Assembly (NCBI GenBank): GCA_025363695.1
Contig: JANYDI010000058.1
Span: forward strand, 1 to 43,091
Direction: 5' to 3'
Length of the DNA: 43,091 bases
Source: Opitutia bacterium
Lineage (GTDB): Bacteria > Verrucomicrobiota > Verrucomicrobiia > Opitutales > JANYDI01
Under the pieces are notes generated by a model. The model ran no database searches and was not told the origin of the DNA. It was given only the letters and a program-made list of their open reading frames with translations. A program made the translations under genes and the position numbers. Within the stretch, counting starts at the first letter, position 1. Each line of letters opens with the position of its first letter. Positions 22,896 through 31,321 of the stretch are shown here, piece after piece.

Positions 22896-24131
22896 ATGGT
22901 GATGAATATAAAAAAATACTGGTTTTTTTCAGGCCTCGTGGCCTACGTCCTGAGCCTGTCTGTGTTGGGGGCTGACATCGATACGGATTGGGCGGTTTAC
23001 ACGACCAAGCCCTTTAAGCACTGGTCTGATCTTTCTAGCGATAACCAGCTTAAATCTCTTATTCAGGAGCCCAAAACCACCGATACGCCTTACGATTTTT
23101 ATGCCAGAAATAACGGCTCCTGGCAGCCTATAGATATATGTATCAATTCTCATGAGCGTTATGCTCCAGAAGTCTTAATTGCCAAAGTAGATGCTCGAAA
23201 CTTGCGTGGCTTGTTCCATGATTTGGAACAGTTTGCTCACGTGTTTCATCCACGCGGCGTCATGCATTTGGTCATTGTTACTCAGTTGAATGGGCTTCCT
23301 AAAGATTTTGACATCGATAGGCTTTTTTCAAAAACAGGAGCTGTATCGGTAGAATTACTGGAGTATGGCAAGGGTGTTATCTCTAAGGGGAATCTACCTT
23401 ACACGAGCAGCTATGGTCCTATGGGGGTCATCAGGCCTAATATGCCTTCGGAATTTTTTCCAGACAGGAGCCCACAGTCTAAGAAGGATTTTCCAGCTCC
23501 TCCTGAAGAACCTCGCAAGAAGAATCGTCAAGAGGATCACGAGAAACGTTACGAGGACTACAAGAAGCGTTACGAGGACTACAAGGAGCGAGTTAAGCTG
23601 CACAAAGAAAAAAGAAAAAATTATGAACATTCTCCTAATGGCTTCGTCCATAAATGGCCCTCTAAAGAGGGCCGGGATTTAGTAGCGCTCATGGCGTCCA
23701 AGAAAGTGAGTGTTGAGCCTTGGGATGTCTACCGTTACGATCTTAACCAAAAGGCTTGGCATTTGTTACCTTTAACTAAAGATGGCGTGGCGGGTTCAAA
23801 GAACCTTTTGGTCAAAACAGATCAGCTCGATAAGCTTTTGGATACGTTTTTTCCTTCTGGGGTTAAGCGCTTAAATGTCGTTGTTGAAAATACGTCTGGG
23901 CGCTTTGCTCAGGGGGCAAAGCACTCTAAGGTCTTTGCTGATCGTTTATCGCGCTATGCAAAACGCTTGGGAGCCGAGTCTGTTCAGCTTATTTTCAAAA
24001 ATGGCAAAAATAGTCATGTTTACGAGTACTTTAGGAATGGGGGGGTTTGGGGTTCTGATGAAGCCTTAGGAGATGTTGCTTGTTGGATCTTGTTTTACGC
24101 AAAGCTCGATGCCCATCGAGGTCAGGCATAA
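22896..24131 (+). CDS. secreted protein of the same unrecognised family, two-domain form with charged linker
   Basis: The 411-residue paralogue has a signal peptide (SGLVAYVLSLSVLGA). Domain 1 (about 50-160) closely matches the previous protein: QEPKTTDTPYDFYARN, RYAPEVLIAKVDARNLRGL, PRGVMHLVIV. A proline/lysine-rich linker follows, with a highly charged stretch at about 205-245 holding an exact KRYEDYK duplication, also tandem at DNA level. Domain 2 (about 265-380) is a diverged copy (WDVYRYDLNQKAWHLL, LLVKTDQLDKLL, PSGVKRLNVVVE, SVQLIFK). The linker is predicted helical, possibly a short coiled coil. Both genes look like a recent duplication plus internal domain duplication. Function is unknown. 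Confidence 0.75.
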   Translation: MVMNIKKYWFFSGLVAYVLSLSVLGADIDTDWAVYTTKPFKHWSDLSSDNQLKSLIQEPKTTDTPYDFYARNNGSWQPIDICINSHERYAPEVLIAKVDARNLRGLFHDLEQFAHVFHPRGVMHLVIVTQLNGLPKDFDIDRLFSKTGAVSVELLEYGKGVISKGNLPYTSSYGPMGVIRPNMPSEFFPDRSPQSKKDFPAPPEEPRKKNRQEDHEKRYEDYKKRYEDYKERVKLHKEKRKNYEHSPNGFVHKWPSKEGRDLVALMASKKVSVEPWDVYRYDLNQKAWHLLPLTKDGVAGSKNLLVKTDQLDKLLDTFFPSGVKRLNVVVENTSGRFAQGAKHSKVFADRLSRYAKRLGAESVQLIFKNGKNSHVYEYFRNGGVWGSDEALGDVACWILFYAKLDAHRGQA

Positions 24132-24178
24132 AAATCCAAAGCTACGTCGCGCCAAGAGCTCCGGACTCCTTCGAAATC

Positions 24179-24269
24179 TTCCCGATGGGCAATTTTATCA
24201 AAATGCGCTTGCGCATTTTGTAAAATTGCCCATCGGAAGGGGATCCTAAGGGGCACGAGTGCCCCTTAG
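24179..24269. repeat. partial BAM module (S2 and S1 only)
   Basis: S2 with CCGATGGGCAATTTTATC and apex AAATGCGCTTGCGCATTTT, then GGATCC and S1 GGGGCACGAGTGCCCC ending 24269, facing recN. The distal segment and S3 are lost; CTCCTTCGAAATCTT stands in their place. Confidence 0.85.
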
Positions 24270-24297
24270 CCCTTATCCTTATCCCTTCCCTACACTT

Positions 24298-25965
24298 ATG
24301 TTACGTGCGATGGAGTTGAAGCATTTTGGGCCTATCGAGGCGCTGAGCTTGGACCTGGAGCCCGGGTTTATCGCGGTCACGGGGGAGACAGGGGCGGGCA
24401 AAAGTGTACTCTTGGGGGCCTTACGTTTTTTGAGCGCGGATCGTGGTGGGCGCGTCGATAAGGCCTTGGTGTCTTCGCAAGCGCATCCGGCTTGGGCGCA
24501 GGCGGTCCTACAGCCCAATGCGGCAATGCTGGCCTTTTTGGAGGAGCAGGCTTTGCCTCTGGAGCCCGAGGGCTTGTGCGTGGCCCGCTCCTTATCGGCA
24601 AAGGGCGTATCCAAAGCTTATATCAATGGCCAGCCGGTGCCCATGACGCTCTTGCAGCAATTAGGAGCTTTATGGATAGATTTTCATGACCCCAGCGCGC
24701 CCATGCGTTGCTTGGACCCCAAGGAACAGCAGGGCTTACTGGATACCTTTGCGGGGATATCGGCTGCTGCCTATCAAGACGCTTATGCGGCCTTTTGTGC
24801 TACGCGTGCGCAGTACCAAACGCTCGTCCAAACCGTGCGCCTGGATGCAGAAGCCCTTAAACGCCTCAAGAAAACTCTCCAGTTGATGACCGGAATAGAC
24901 CTGAGTGACGCGGGCGTGGCCCATCTTGAGCAGCAGGCTGTTGGGCTGCAGCAGGCGCGGGTACGGCAGCAGGTTGCCTCGGAGCTCTACTACGTGTTGC
25001 AATCACAGGCCCTTGAGGCGTGCCGCAAGCAGGCCCTTGACTTGCGGGATGCTGGTAAGGACCCCCAAGTTCAGCCCCTTATGCAGCGTTTGGAGTCCTT
25101 GATGCTCGAGGTGGATGACTTTTCGCAGCAGGCTTATGCGCTCAGCAGGGCCTCAGAATGCCTCGAGGCGCCTTTTATCGAGGAACAACTGGAGCGCTGG
25201 TTTGCGCTCAAACACGCTCATGGAGGCACGGCTCAAGCGGTGCGCGAGAAAAAGGAAGCCCTGGAGCGCAGCATGGCCCTGCAGGATTCCTTAGACGGCA
25301 AGCTCCTGGAGCTGGAGTACCTTTTGCGCACGCAGGAAGCCGCAGCTCGGCACTTGGCCCAGGCGCTCTACGAGCAACGGCAGCAGGCTGCTGGGCGCTT
25401 TGAAAGCGCTATTGCCAAAAAATTGGCCGTTTTAGGACTCAATCAGGCCTACCTGCACGTGCATGTCATGCTTTCACAGGCCTTGATGCCCACAGGCCAA
25501 GACGCGGTGAGCTTCCATTTTGCGCCCAACCCTGGCCATCCAGCGCAGCCTTTGGAAAAAATCGCCTCCAGTGGCGAAAGTGCGCGTGTTTACTTGGCGC
25601 TTATCAGTGCTTTAACGTTAAAGGATGGCATTCCTGTCCTTGTTTTTGACGAAATTGACGCCCACGTAGGCGGCGAGGTCGCCCGTTGCGTCGGCCAAGA
25701 GCTAGCCCTCCTAGGCCAAGGCCGTCAGGTGTTTTGCATTACGCATTTACCCCAGGTAGCCGCTCAAGCCACGCAGCACTACTGCGTTACCAAGACTTAC
25801 GCTCAGGCAGCGACTCACATCCAGGTACTCGCCCTGCCACCCCATTCCCAAGAACGAAAAACCGAGCTAGCTCGCATGATCGGCGACCGCCACGGCCCCT
25901 CGGCGCTGCAACATGCGGGAGTGTTATTGGAAAGTAAAGGGCTAAGGGGCGCTTGCGCCCCTTAG
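24298..25965 (+). CDS. recN: DNA repair protein RecN
   Basis: SMC-like ATPase of double-strand-break repair. The 555-residue product has Walker A at 29-36 (GETGAGKS), a long central coiled-coil region, the ABC signature SSGESARVYLALISAL, Walker B LVFDEIDAHVGG and the switch ITHLPQVAAQA. ATG 24298 matches the family start; earlier codons are repeat-derived. The expected end is near HAGVLLE; the last 11 residues (SKGLRGACAP region) are translated from the adjoining BAM S1 hairpin, whose right arm supplies the TAG stop. The SYLF gene at 28739 ends with the same RGACAP. Confidence 0.94.
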   Translation: MLRAMELKHFGPIEALSLDLEPGFIAVTGETGAGKSVLLGALRFLSADRGGRVDKALVSSQAHPAWAQAVLQPNAAMLAFLEEQALPLEPEGLCVARSLSAKGVSKAYINGQPVPMTLLQQLGALWIDFHDPSAPMRCLDPKEQQGLLDTFAGISAAAYQDAYAAFCATRAQYQTLVQTVRLDAEALKRLKKTLQLMTGIDLSDAGVAHLEQQAVGLQQARVRQQVASELYYVLQSQALEACRKQALDLRDAGKDPQVQPLMQRLESLMLEVDDFSQQAYALSRASECLEAPFIEEQLERWFALKHAHGGTAQAVREKKEALERSMALQDSLDGKLLELEYLLRTQEAAARHLAQALYEQRQQAAGRFESAIAKKLAVLGLNQAYLHVHVMLSQALMPTGQDAVSFHFAPNPGHPAQPLEKIASSGESARVYLALISALTLKDGIPVLVFDEIDAHVGGEVARCVGQELALLGQGRQVFCITHLPQVAAQATQHYCVTKTYAQAATHIQVLALPPHSQERKTELARMIGDRHGPSALQHAGVLLESKGLRGACAP

Positions 25966-26063
25966 AATCCCCTACAGGGTGCGATTTATTAAAATACTAC
26001 GTATTTATAATAAATCGCACCCTGGTAGGCTATGCTAAGGCCCATCCAGATCGCTTCGCGATC
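25942..26063. repeat. BAM hairpin module
   Basis: S1 GGGGCGCTTGCGCCCC at 25942, then GAATCC in place of GGATCC, S2 with CAGGGTGCGATTTATT and apex AAATACTACGTATTT, distal CTAAGG, S3 GATCGCTTCGCGATC ending 26063. It contains the recN stop codon. Confidence 0.9.
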
Positions 26064-26138
26064 GAACCCTTTCCTTCCGAACTTCCTCAGCCCGGGGGTA
26101 GGGGTTCGGACCCTTTCCCTCTCGAACTTGCCCGCAGG

Positions 26139-26244
26139 GGGTAGCGGAGAAATTTTGGGTGCAGGCAAGGCGCTAAGCCCGACGTGTGCTTTTGCACTCG
26201 AGGGCTGCAGCAACGCAGCATCCACCCAAAAGACTCCGCTACCC
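26139..26244. repeat. P-type long palindrome, core beta
   Basis: Outer arms GGGTAGCGGAG / CTCCGCTACCC. The core has AGCCCGACGTGTGC / GCACTCGAGGGCT arms and a TTTT loop. The outer arm supplies the TAG stop of the minus-strand 494-residue gene. Just before it (26066-26143) an imperfect direct repeat CCCTTTCC...CGAACTT...GGGGGTAG occurs twice. Confidence 0.75.
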
Positions 26245-27723
26245 TATATAGCCCCATAGCTTTCGTTCTCTGATGGCCTTCGCTACCGAGATGGGGACAA
26301 AGGCCTCCCAGCTGTTGTCTCCGGCCTTGATTTTAGCAAAAATCTCGCGCGAGTTGATGCTCTTGGCTTCTGGGTCGTAGCCGATAATGGGCTCAATGTA
26401 GTGGTTTTCGATCAAGTGGGCATAGAGGTTACGCAGGTGCACGCCGACTTGGACATTTTTGGCCGTGATCATGATTTCGCCCTCGGAGTCAATGATCTGC
26501 TCAGGCATGTAGGAGCCTGGGTGATCCAGGGTAAGCTGCCGGTACTTGTTGTAGCTGGTGCCGCTCATCGGATAGATATAAAGTTTAATGTTACTCTTGA
26601 ACAGGCGTCCAAAGGACTCAAGAATCCCGCCCTGAAGGTCTTCATAGAAGGATCCATTGAAAAGATTTAGTAAATTGTTAATACCCATGACAACGCCGAC
26701 CTTTTCCTTGGTATAGCGCTGAAAATAATTACTGAGCCTGTAGTACTCAAAATAATTTGAAATCAGCGTATAATACCCTAGTGAGTTTATGGTTTCTACC
26801 CGTGAAAGAAAATCATTGGTGTCAATTTTGAACGGCCCCGCTTGTTCTCCACTCAGATTGGTCATGGTGAGCTCCATGACTGAAATCACGGCCTCTCCGG
26901 ATACGCCTTCTTCTTGGATAAACTGGGCTCCGGCTGAGCGCATCATGTCGACATTGACATGGGTTACGGGCCTAAAGCTACCGCGTTCGACCAAAATTGG
27001 TTTTTTGTAAAAAACTTCCGAAGGCTGCACCACCTGGCCCGCTGCATTGAACAAAACCGCTTGGGTGAGGTTGTTTTCTACAAGCTTCAGGCTGACCACT
27101 CTGTTGTCCACGTCGACAAAATCCGGACCCGAAACCGAGATCATGTCCACCTCAATGCGCTTGGAGGACAGGTTGTCCATCAGCGATTTTACAAACAAAT
27201 CATGATCCTTGCAGTAGTAAAAGCAGGCATACAGAAGGTTCACGCCGACAATGCCCAGAGCGTCTTGCTGTTCCACGTTACTATCGTCTAGTAAGCGAAC
27301 ATGGATCATGACATCATTGTAACCTAGGCGTGATGTATGCTCAAATCTCAAGCCCATCCAACCGTGGCATTCGGCGCGTTTTTTGTAGCCCTGAGCCACA
27401 ACGGTGTTCGCGTAGGCAAAAAAGAGGGTTTCGCTGCCCCGGGTTTCACGCAGACGATCGACCAAGAGCGCGTACTCATGTTCGAGCATCTTTTCTAGGC
27501 GTTCTTGTGAGACATAGCGCTTAGTTTTACCATAAATGTCATCGCTAAACTTCATGTCATACGCTGACATGCTCTTGGCGATAGTTCCAGCGGCTCCGCC
27601 TGCTTGAAAAAAATGCCTAGCTACTTCCTGTCCGGCTCCAATTTCAGCAAAAGTGCCGTAACGACTGAGATCTAAGTTAATATCAAGGGCCTTCGTATTG
27701 GTGGGGATAGATTCTTGTATCAT
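26239..27723 (-). CDS. conserved protein of unknown function (family sometimes labelled 'TonB-dependent receptor')
   Basis: The 494-residue product starts MIQESIPTNTKALDINLDLS and contains YGTFAEIGAGQEVARHFFQA, IAKSMSAYDMKFSDDIYG, KRAECHGWMGLRFEH, LGIVGVNLLYACFYY and a MGINNLLNLFNGSFYEDLQGG region. From memory this family occurs in Bacteroidota and cyanobacteria and is often mislabelled as TonB-dependent receptor; there is no barrel or signal peptide here, so it is likely cytoplasmic. ATG 27723 overlaps the upstream stop (ATGA), which supports this start over the longer frame. It is last of a three-gene operon, and its stop lies in a P palindrome. The function is not known to me; a nucleotide-binding role is only a guess. 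Confidence 0.8.
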   Translation of the reverse strand: MIQESIPTNTKALDINLDLSRYGTFAEIGAGQEVARHFFQAGGAAGTIAKSMSAYDMKFSDDIYGKTKRYVSQERLEKMLEHEYALLVDRLRETRGSETLFFAYANTVVAQGYKKRAECHGWMGLRFEHTSRLGYNDVMIHVRLLDDSNVEQQDALGIVGVNLLYACFYYCKDHDLFVKSLMDNLSSKRIEVDMISVSGPDFVDVDNRVVSLKLVENNLTQAVLFNAAGQVVQPSEVFYKKPILVERGSFRPVTHVNVDMMRSAGAQFIQEEGVSGEAVISVMELTMTNLSGEQAGPFKIDTNDFLSRVETINSLGYYTLISNYFEYYRLSNYFQRYTKEKVGVVMGINNLLNLFNGSFYEDLQGGILESFGRLFKSNIKLYIYPMSGTSYNKYRQLTLDHPGSYMPEQIIDSEGEIMITAKNVQVGVHLRNLYAHLIENHYIEPIIGYDPEAKSINSREIFAKIKAGDNSWEAFVPISVAKAIRERKLWGYIG

Positions 27724-28226
27724 GGTGGGGTTGTGTTGTTTTTTTGGGTGAGCCAAGTCAGCTGCTCCAGTTTTTGCTCCAGTACGCGACGCTTATCCTC
27801 GTCCATCTGCTGCACAGCCTGCTGCACCTCTTGAGCCGTTAGGGCAAGAGAGTCCATTCTCGTATGAACGGCCTCGTTGCTGCTGGAGGGCCTAATAAGG
27901 AACAGTATCTGGGAGAAAAGATCGGACAAATTTATCTGCACTTGATTAAATAATTGTAAATCTATAAATTTAAGCGTTCCATCATTGTTATACTTAGGTG
28001 AACCATCAGCATTTGTGTCTACTAAATTTCCGGTATTTACGTCCATGAGGTAGTTTTGTCCTTGATATTGAATCAGTAAAAATTGGTTACCCTTCGCATC
28101 TTGCACGACAGGAGCCCCGTTCAGGGTCTGGCCCGTAGCCACAAGCCCTTTGGGCAAAGGGGGGCTGTTGGGGTCAAGGGGAGGTAAAGGGGCTTGTTCA
28201 GAGCTGGAGCTTGTTGGGTCTATCAT
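27720..28226 (-). CDS. hypothetical protein, proline-rich N-terminus and helical C-terminus
   Basis: The 168-residue product is not recognised. The first 30 residues are rich in Pro and Ser (PLPPLDPNSPPLPKG). The middle (residues 35-85) is a QFLLIQYQGQNYLMDVNTG stretch with two similar short beta-like units. The C-terminal half has a hydrophobic run (NLSDLFSQILFLIRP) and a glutamine/glutamate-rich helix likely to form a coiled coil (ALTAQEVQQAVQQMDEDKRR). It has no signal peptide. It begins 2 nt after the small upstream gene and ends with an ATGA overlap into the 494-residue gene, so the three are translationally coupled. Confidence 0.65.
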   Translation of the reverse strand: MIDPTSSSSEQAPLPPLDPNSPPLPKGLVATGQTLNGAPVVQDAKGNQFLLIQYQGQNYLMDVNTGNLVDTNADGSPKYNNDGTLKFIDLQLFNQVQINLSDLFSQILFLIRPSSSNEAVHTRMDSLALTAQEVQQAVQQMDEDKRRVLEQKLEQLTWLTQKNNTTPP

Positions 28227-28228
28227 GG

Positions 28229-28456
28229 TTATATCAAAAATTTATGGCTACCAGGCGTAAATACCCTTCCCGTACTTTCCCTGTACTCCTGCTGCAGGCT
28301 ATCCGCAGCGTGTTTATTGTGGATTTTTTTAGAAAGCGCCAACATGCGCTCCAGGCGCTCACCCACGAGGCCTCGATTTTTCATAAAATCATGACTGCGC
28401 CGCAAGGAAGTCCACGCCTCTTTGCATATCGATACCACGTCTTCAGGAATAAGCAT
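28229..28456 (-). CDS. small hypothetical protein, first gene of the three-gene operon
   Basis: The 75-residue, basic, mostly helical product (SLRRSHDFMKNRGLVGERL) is not recognised. Its stop ends 2 nt before the next start, and a TTGACG-17-TATTCT promoter-like sequence ends 5 nt before its ATG, which supports it as a real gene despite its size. If the promoter call is right, the mRNA would be leaderless. Confidence 0.5.
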   Translation of the reverse strand: MLIPEDVVSICKEAWTSLRRSHDFMKNRGLVGERLERMLALSKKIHNKHAADSLQQEYRESTGRVFTPGSHKFLI

Positions 28457-28461
28457 TTCTG

Positions 28462-28490
28462 AGAATATAATATTAAATCATTCTCGTCAA
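28462..28490 (-). promoter_or_regulatory. candidate promoter of the three-gene operon
   Basis: Minus strand TTGACG (28490-28485), 17-nt spacer, TATTCT (28467-28462); an alternative TATATT lies two bases upstream. ATG 28456 is 5 nt downstream. A P palindrome begins 8 nt upstream of the -35. Confidence 0.45.
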
Positions 28491-28497
28491 GGAAAAA

Positions 28498-28608
28498 GGT
28501 TTTAGCGGGCTATTCTGGGTTGATGCTTCGTCATGGAAGTGACTCACGCACCGTAGTGCGCTACGCACTTCCCTTCCTTGCCTGAACCAAGAATAGCCCG
28601 CTAAAACC
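28498..28608. repeat. P-type long palindrome, core alpha
   Basis: Outer arms GGTTTTAGCGGGCTATTCT / AGAATAGCCCGCTAAAACC (nearly perfect), then GGTTGATGCTTCGTC and CCTTGCCTGAACC flanking the alpha core GGAAGTGACTCACGCACC with GTGCGCTACGCACTTCC. Confidence 0.85.
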
Positions 28609-28637
28609 GGCTCAAAGCACGTCTTCCCAATTTCCCG

Positions 28638-28762
28638 GATCGCTTCGCGATCTGTGAGGGTCTTAGTATCCACCTACCCCGATAGCGATTTTGCCAAAAT
28701 ACGTAGTATTTTGCAAAATCGCTATCGGAAAGGGGATCCTAAGGGGCGCAAGCGCCCCTTGG
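28638..28762. repeat. BAM hairpin module (reverse)
   Basis: S3 GATCGCTTCGCGATC at 28638, distal CTTAG, S2 with CCGATAGCGATTTTGCC and apex AAATACGTAGTATTTT, GGATCCTAAGG, S1 ending CCTTGG at 28762. Outer arm type differs from inner and distal type. It contains the end of the SYLF gene. Confidence 0.9.
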
Positions 28763-29515
28763 CCCTTTTACCTCTCCGCTGTCCCCTCGATACGCCGTGT
28801 GCCAGCCCGATTTATTTTCTGTCAACAGTCCCTCGAAGGCTTCCTGCAGGTAGGTAACCAGAGGGGCGGCGGCAGGACTAGCCTTGCCTGAGGCGTAGAG
28901 CATGGCCGACAGGGAGGCTTTTCCTGGAGAGGTGAGGGCGTTGGCTTCTTCCCAGTCCTTGAAGTGGCCGGCTTCTAGAGAGCCGCCGACGCACAGGCCC
29001 TTGGCGCTGGAATAGAAGTAGAAAGGCGGATGCCGACCTTCGAGGTGTTGGGCATGATTTTGACCAACCGTGCCAATAACCGCGCCATAATCCATGCCAG
29101 ATTTAACCTTTCGGCCCTCGAGCAGGCGTAAGGCGGAATCATCCATGAGCAGCCAAATACTGCTGGCATTTTTGGCACCGAGTTGTAGGCCTAGCCCTAG
29201 GCTGTTCTCGCGCAAGAAAATGGGAGCTTGTTCTTGGGGTTTACCGTCCTGAAGCAAGACGGCAAAGCCTCGGGCTTTTTTGAGGCTAGCAGGGCCGACT
29301 CCGGCCAAAAAGGAATCCATGTAGATGACAGCTTTGGCTTGAAGCAGTTGTTCCTTGGAAATCAGCCGCTTGGAGCCGTACATGAAGGCCTGCAATTGTC
29401 GGGTGCCTTTGCCCAAAAGCTCCCGAAGTTCGGGGACATCTACAGGGGTGCTTTGGCGTCCATAGACCGAGACAAGGCTTAAAAAATACAACGAAAAAAC
29501 AATGAGCAGACGCAT
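28739..29515 (-). CDS. secreted SYLF (YSC84-like) domain protein
   Basis: The 258-residue product has a signal peptide (1-19, LLIVFSLYFLSLVSVYG). The following region, with LISKEQLLQAKAVIYM, GFAVLLQDGK, GLQLGAKNASSIWLLMDD and KVKSGMDYGAVIGTVGQ, follows the SYLF/Ysc84 pattern, a domain linked in eukaryotes to phosphoinositide and actin binding and found in bacteria as exported lipid-associated proteins. The last 12 residues (VKGPRGACAP end) are encoded by a BAM S1 hairpin that also supplies the stop. A weak TAGACA-16-TTAGAT sequence ends 8 nt before the ATG. Role in the envelope is inferred only. Confidence 0.8.
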   Translation of the reverse strand: MRLLIVFSLYFLSLVSVYGRQSTPVDVPELRELLGKGTRQLQAFMYGSKRLISKEQLLQAKAVIYMDSFLAGVGPASLKKARGFAVLLQDGKPQEQAPIFLRENSLGLGLQLGAKNASSIWLLMDDSALRLLEGRKVKSGMDYGAVIGTVGQNHAQHLEGRHPPFYFYSSAKGLCVGGSLEAGHFKDWEEANALTSPGKASLSAMLYASGKASPAAAPLVTYLQEAFEGLLTENKSGWHTAYRGDSGEVKGPRGACAP

Positions 29516-29684
29516 ACCTACCTATCTAAATCTTTTTTGGCCCCATGTCTAGCTGTTTTTTAAAAAATCGAAAAAGCCTTGCGTAATTATTAAATCTCAG
29601 TGTAGATCGCAGAAAATACGTAATATCAGCAGAAAAAAACAGCAGCCCTTGGGCGCTTTATTCCCAGATTTTTTTGAAATAACC

Positions 29685-29713
29685 TTGCAAGCCGAGCTTA
29701 TTTTTTGTACACT
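29685..29713 (+). promoter_or_regulatory. candidate promoter of hpf
   Basis: TTGCAA at 29685-29690, exact 17-nt spacer, TACACT at 29708-29713, about 40 nt upstream of ATG 29753. Confidence 0.45.
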
Positions 29714-29752
29714 GACTCAGAGCTCCGGAAAGGACGCTCAGAACCTGTTTAA

Positions 29753-30127
29753 ATGACCGTTATGAAAAATCAAAACATTATTATACTGGGAGTGCATCTC
29801 CCCCTTACCGAGGCGATAAAGAACACGGTTCATGAAAAAGTACAGCGTTTATTTCATCATGAAGCCCGTATTCTTAGAATCAGAATCGAGCTGACTAAAG
29901 ATTCCTGCGAAAAACGCGAGGACAATTTCTGCGCCTGTGGTATTATTGAAATCAATGGCCCTAATTTGGTTGTGAAAGAAAAAAGTGGCGACCTTTACAA
30001 GTCCATAGACCGCATGGTGGATAAGCTGGACCGCAAACTCAACCAACGCGCTCGGCTTATCCGCGTGAAACGCCACTACCTACATCCCATAGATTTATCA
30101 TGCTCCCTCCCGAAGGTTGGGGTTTAG
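29753..30127 (+). CDS. hpf: ribosome hibernation-promoting factor (short HPF/YfiA type)
   Basis: Small ribosome-binding protein that silences 70S ribosomes in stationary phase. The 124-residue form has only the N-terminal S30AE domain: NIIILGVHLPLTEAIKNTV, EKVQRLFHH, RIRIELTKDSC, VVKEKSGDLYKSIDRMVDKLDRKLNQ. It lacks the long-form dimerisation domain. A second ATG at 29762 fits the family start equally well. The final residues (LPKVGV) and the TAG stop are read out of a P palindrome that begins at about 30112. It lies alone downstream of its own promoter. Confidence 0.88.
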   Translation: MTVMKNQNIIILGVHLPLTEAIKNTVHEKVQRLFHHEARILRIRIELTKDSCEKREDNFCACGIIEINGPNLVVKEKSGDLYKSIDRMVDKLDRKLNQRARLIRVKRHYLHPIDLSCSLPKVGV

Positions 30128-30238
30128 CGGGTTATTTTGGGTTGATGCTGCGTCGCTGCAGCCCTCGAGTGCAGAAGCACACGTCGGGCTTAGCTCCTTG
30201 CCTGAACCCAAAATTCCTCCGCTAAACCCCAACCTTCC
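30112..30238. repeat. P-type long palindrome, core beta
   Basis: Outer arms GAAGGTTGGGGTTTAGCGG / CCGCTAAACCCCAACCTTC. The shared inner joints GGTTGATGCTGCGTC and CCTTGCCTGAACC match the element at 28498, but the core is the beta type (GCAGCCCTCGAGTGC / GCACACGTCGGGC). It contains the hpf stop. Confidence 0.85.
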
Positions 30239-30259
30239 AAGGCAATTCAAAAAACATTC

Positions 30260-30383
30260 GATCGCGATACAATCTGTGGGGTGCCTTGTATACCTACTCC
30301 CGATAGCGATTTATCTAAAATGCGTTAGCATTTTAATAAATCGCTATCGGAAAGGGGATCCAAGGGGAGCAAGCTCCCCTTGG
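30260..30383. repeat. BAM hairpin module (reverse) with decayed S3
   Basis: S3 is mutated (GATCGCGATACAATC). Distal CCTTG, S2 with CCGATAGCGATTTATC, GGATCCAAGG and S1 GGGGAGCAAGCTCCCC are intact. It encodes the C-terminal tail of the FkbM gene. Confidence 0.88.
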
Positions 30384-31303
30384 CCCTTCCTTCCTTCCTT
30401 AACGTCTTCGTCGAACAAAAAGAACAACGGTTCGCCGTAGTGGCGATTGGGAGTGGCCATGGCGTGGAAGACGCAGCGGACGACCTCGAAGCGTGGGAGG
30501 AGTTGGGCCTTGCTTTCGGGGCGGATGTAGTAGCGGTTGAGTTGATCGTCGAATACAAAGAGGTAGCCAGCATCGGTGAGCAGGGGTTCCCAGGAGCTGT
30601 GGCTTTTTTCGTGGGTATTGAGTTCGCGGGCTTCTACGAGGATGACGCAGGGGCGATGTTTCTTGAAGTCCAGGCCTTCGAGCACTTCACGTTCAGCGCC
30701 TTCGACGTCGATTTTCAGAAAAGCGATTTCTTGTCCCGGAATATGGGTTTCGATGAGGGTGCTTAGGGGGCATAGGTCTACCGTGATGGCCCGGCTTTTG
30801 ATACCTAAGTTGTTGGTTAGCAAGCCATTACGCTCAGGGCTCAGGGTGGAGGCTTCCTTGGAGTCCGACTGATATAATATGCTAACTCCTGTCTTATTAC
30901 TGGCTGCGAGCTGAAGGTTGATGTCCTCAGGCCGATGATCCTGAAACTGCTGCCATAGCTCTGGGATGGGCTCAATGTTCATCCCGCGCCATCCGCGTTT
31001 ATAGAAAAACTGCGTCACCGAGAGGGTACTGGGGTGGTAAGCCCCCACGTCTACGTAGCAGCAGCGGTCATAAAGTTTATCAGCAAAAACAATGGCCAGG
31101 GCCATGTCTTCTCCTACCTGGGAGAAAAATATGCCTCCCGAGTTAAACATAAAGGAGCGCGCCCATAAGACGGTGGGGCTTGCTTTTTCCAGCCTTTTTT
31201 TGTTAAAAAAGCCCATCAAAGCTTCTGCGCTCAAAAGGCAAAGAACGGTGATTATGGCTCCTAAAAAAGGCAACCAAATTCGAGGAGATTTTAATAATTT
31301 CAT
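30344..31303 (-). CDS. membrane-anchored FkbM-family methyltransferase
   Basis: SAM-dependent O-methyltransferase of the FkbM family, 319 residues, often acting on sugars or lipids of the cell surface. It shows an N-terminal membrane anchor (about 8-28), the SAM motif CYVDVGAYHPSTLSVTQFF, NIEPIPELWQQF, and the catalytic-domain signature FLKIDVEGAEREVLEGLDF. The normal end is near GEPLFFLFDE; the last 19 residues (KGQGELAPLGSPFR at the end) come from a BAM module, and the TAG stop lies at the edge of its S2 hairpin. TTGACA-16-TAGTAT stands 18 nt before the ATG. Confidence 0.88.
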   Translation of the reverse strand: MKLLKSPRIWLPFLGAIITVLCLLSAEALMGFFNKKRLEKASPTVLWARSFMFNSGGIFFSQVGEDMALAIVFADKLYDRCCYVDVGAYHPSTLSVTQFFYKRGWRGMNIEPIPELWQQFQDHRPEDINLQLAASNKTGVSILYQSDSKEASTLSPERNGLLTNNLGIKSRAITVDLCPLSTLIETHIPGQEIAFLKIDVEGAEREVLEGLDFKKHRPCVILVEARELNTHEKSHSSWEPLLTDAGYLFVFDDQLNRYYIRPESKAQLLPRFEVVRCVFHAMATPNRHYGEPLFFLFDEDVKEGRKGQGELAPLGSPFR

Positions 31304-31321
31304 GAGGGGGGTAAGAAACAG

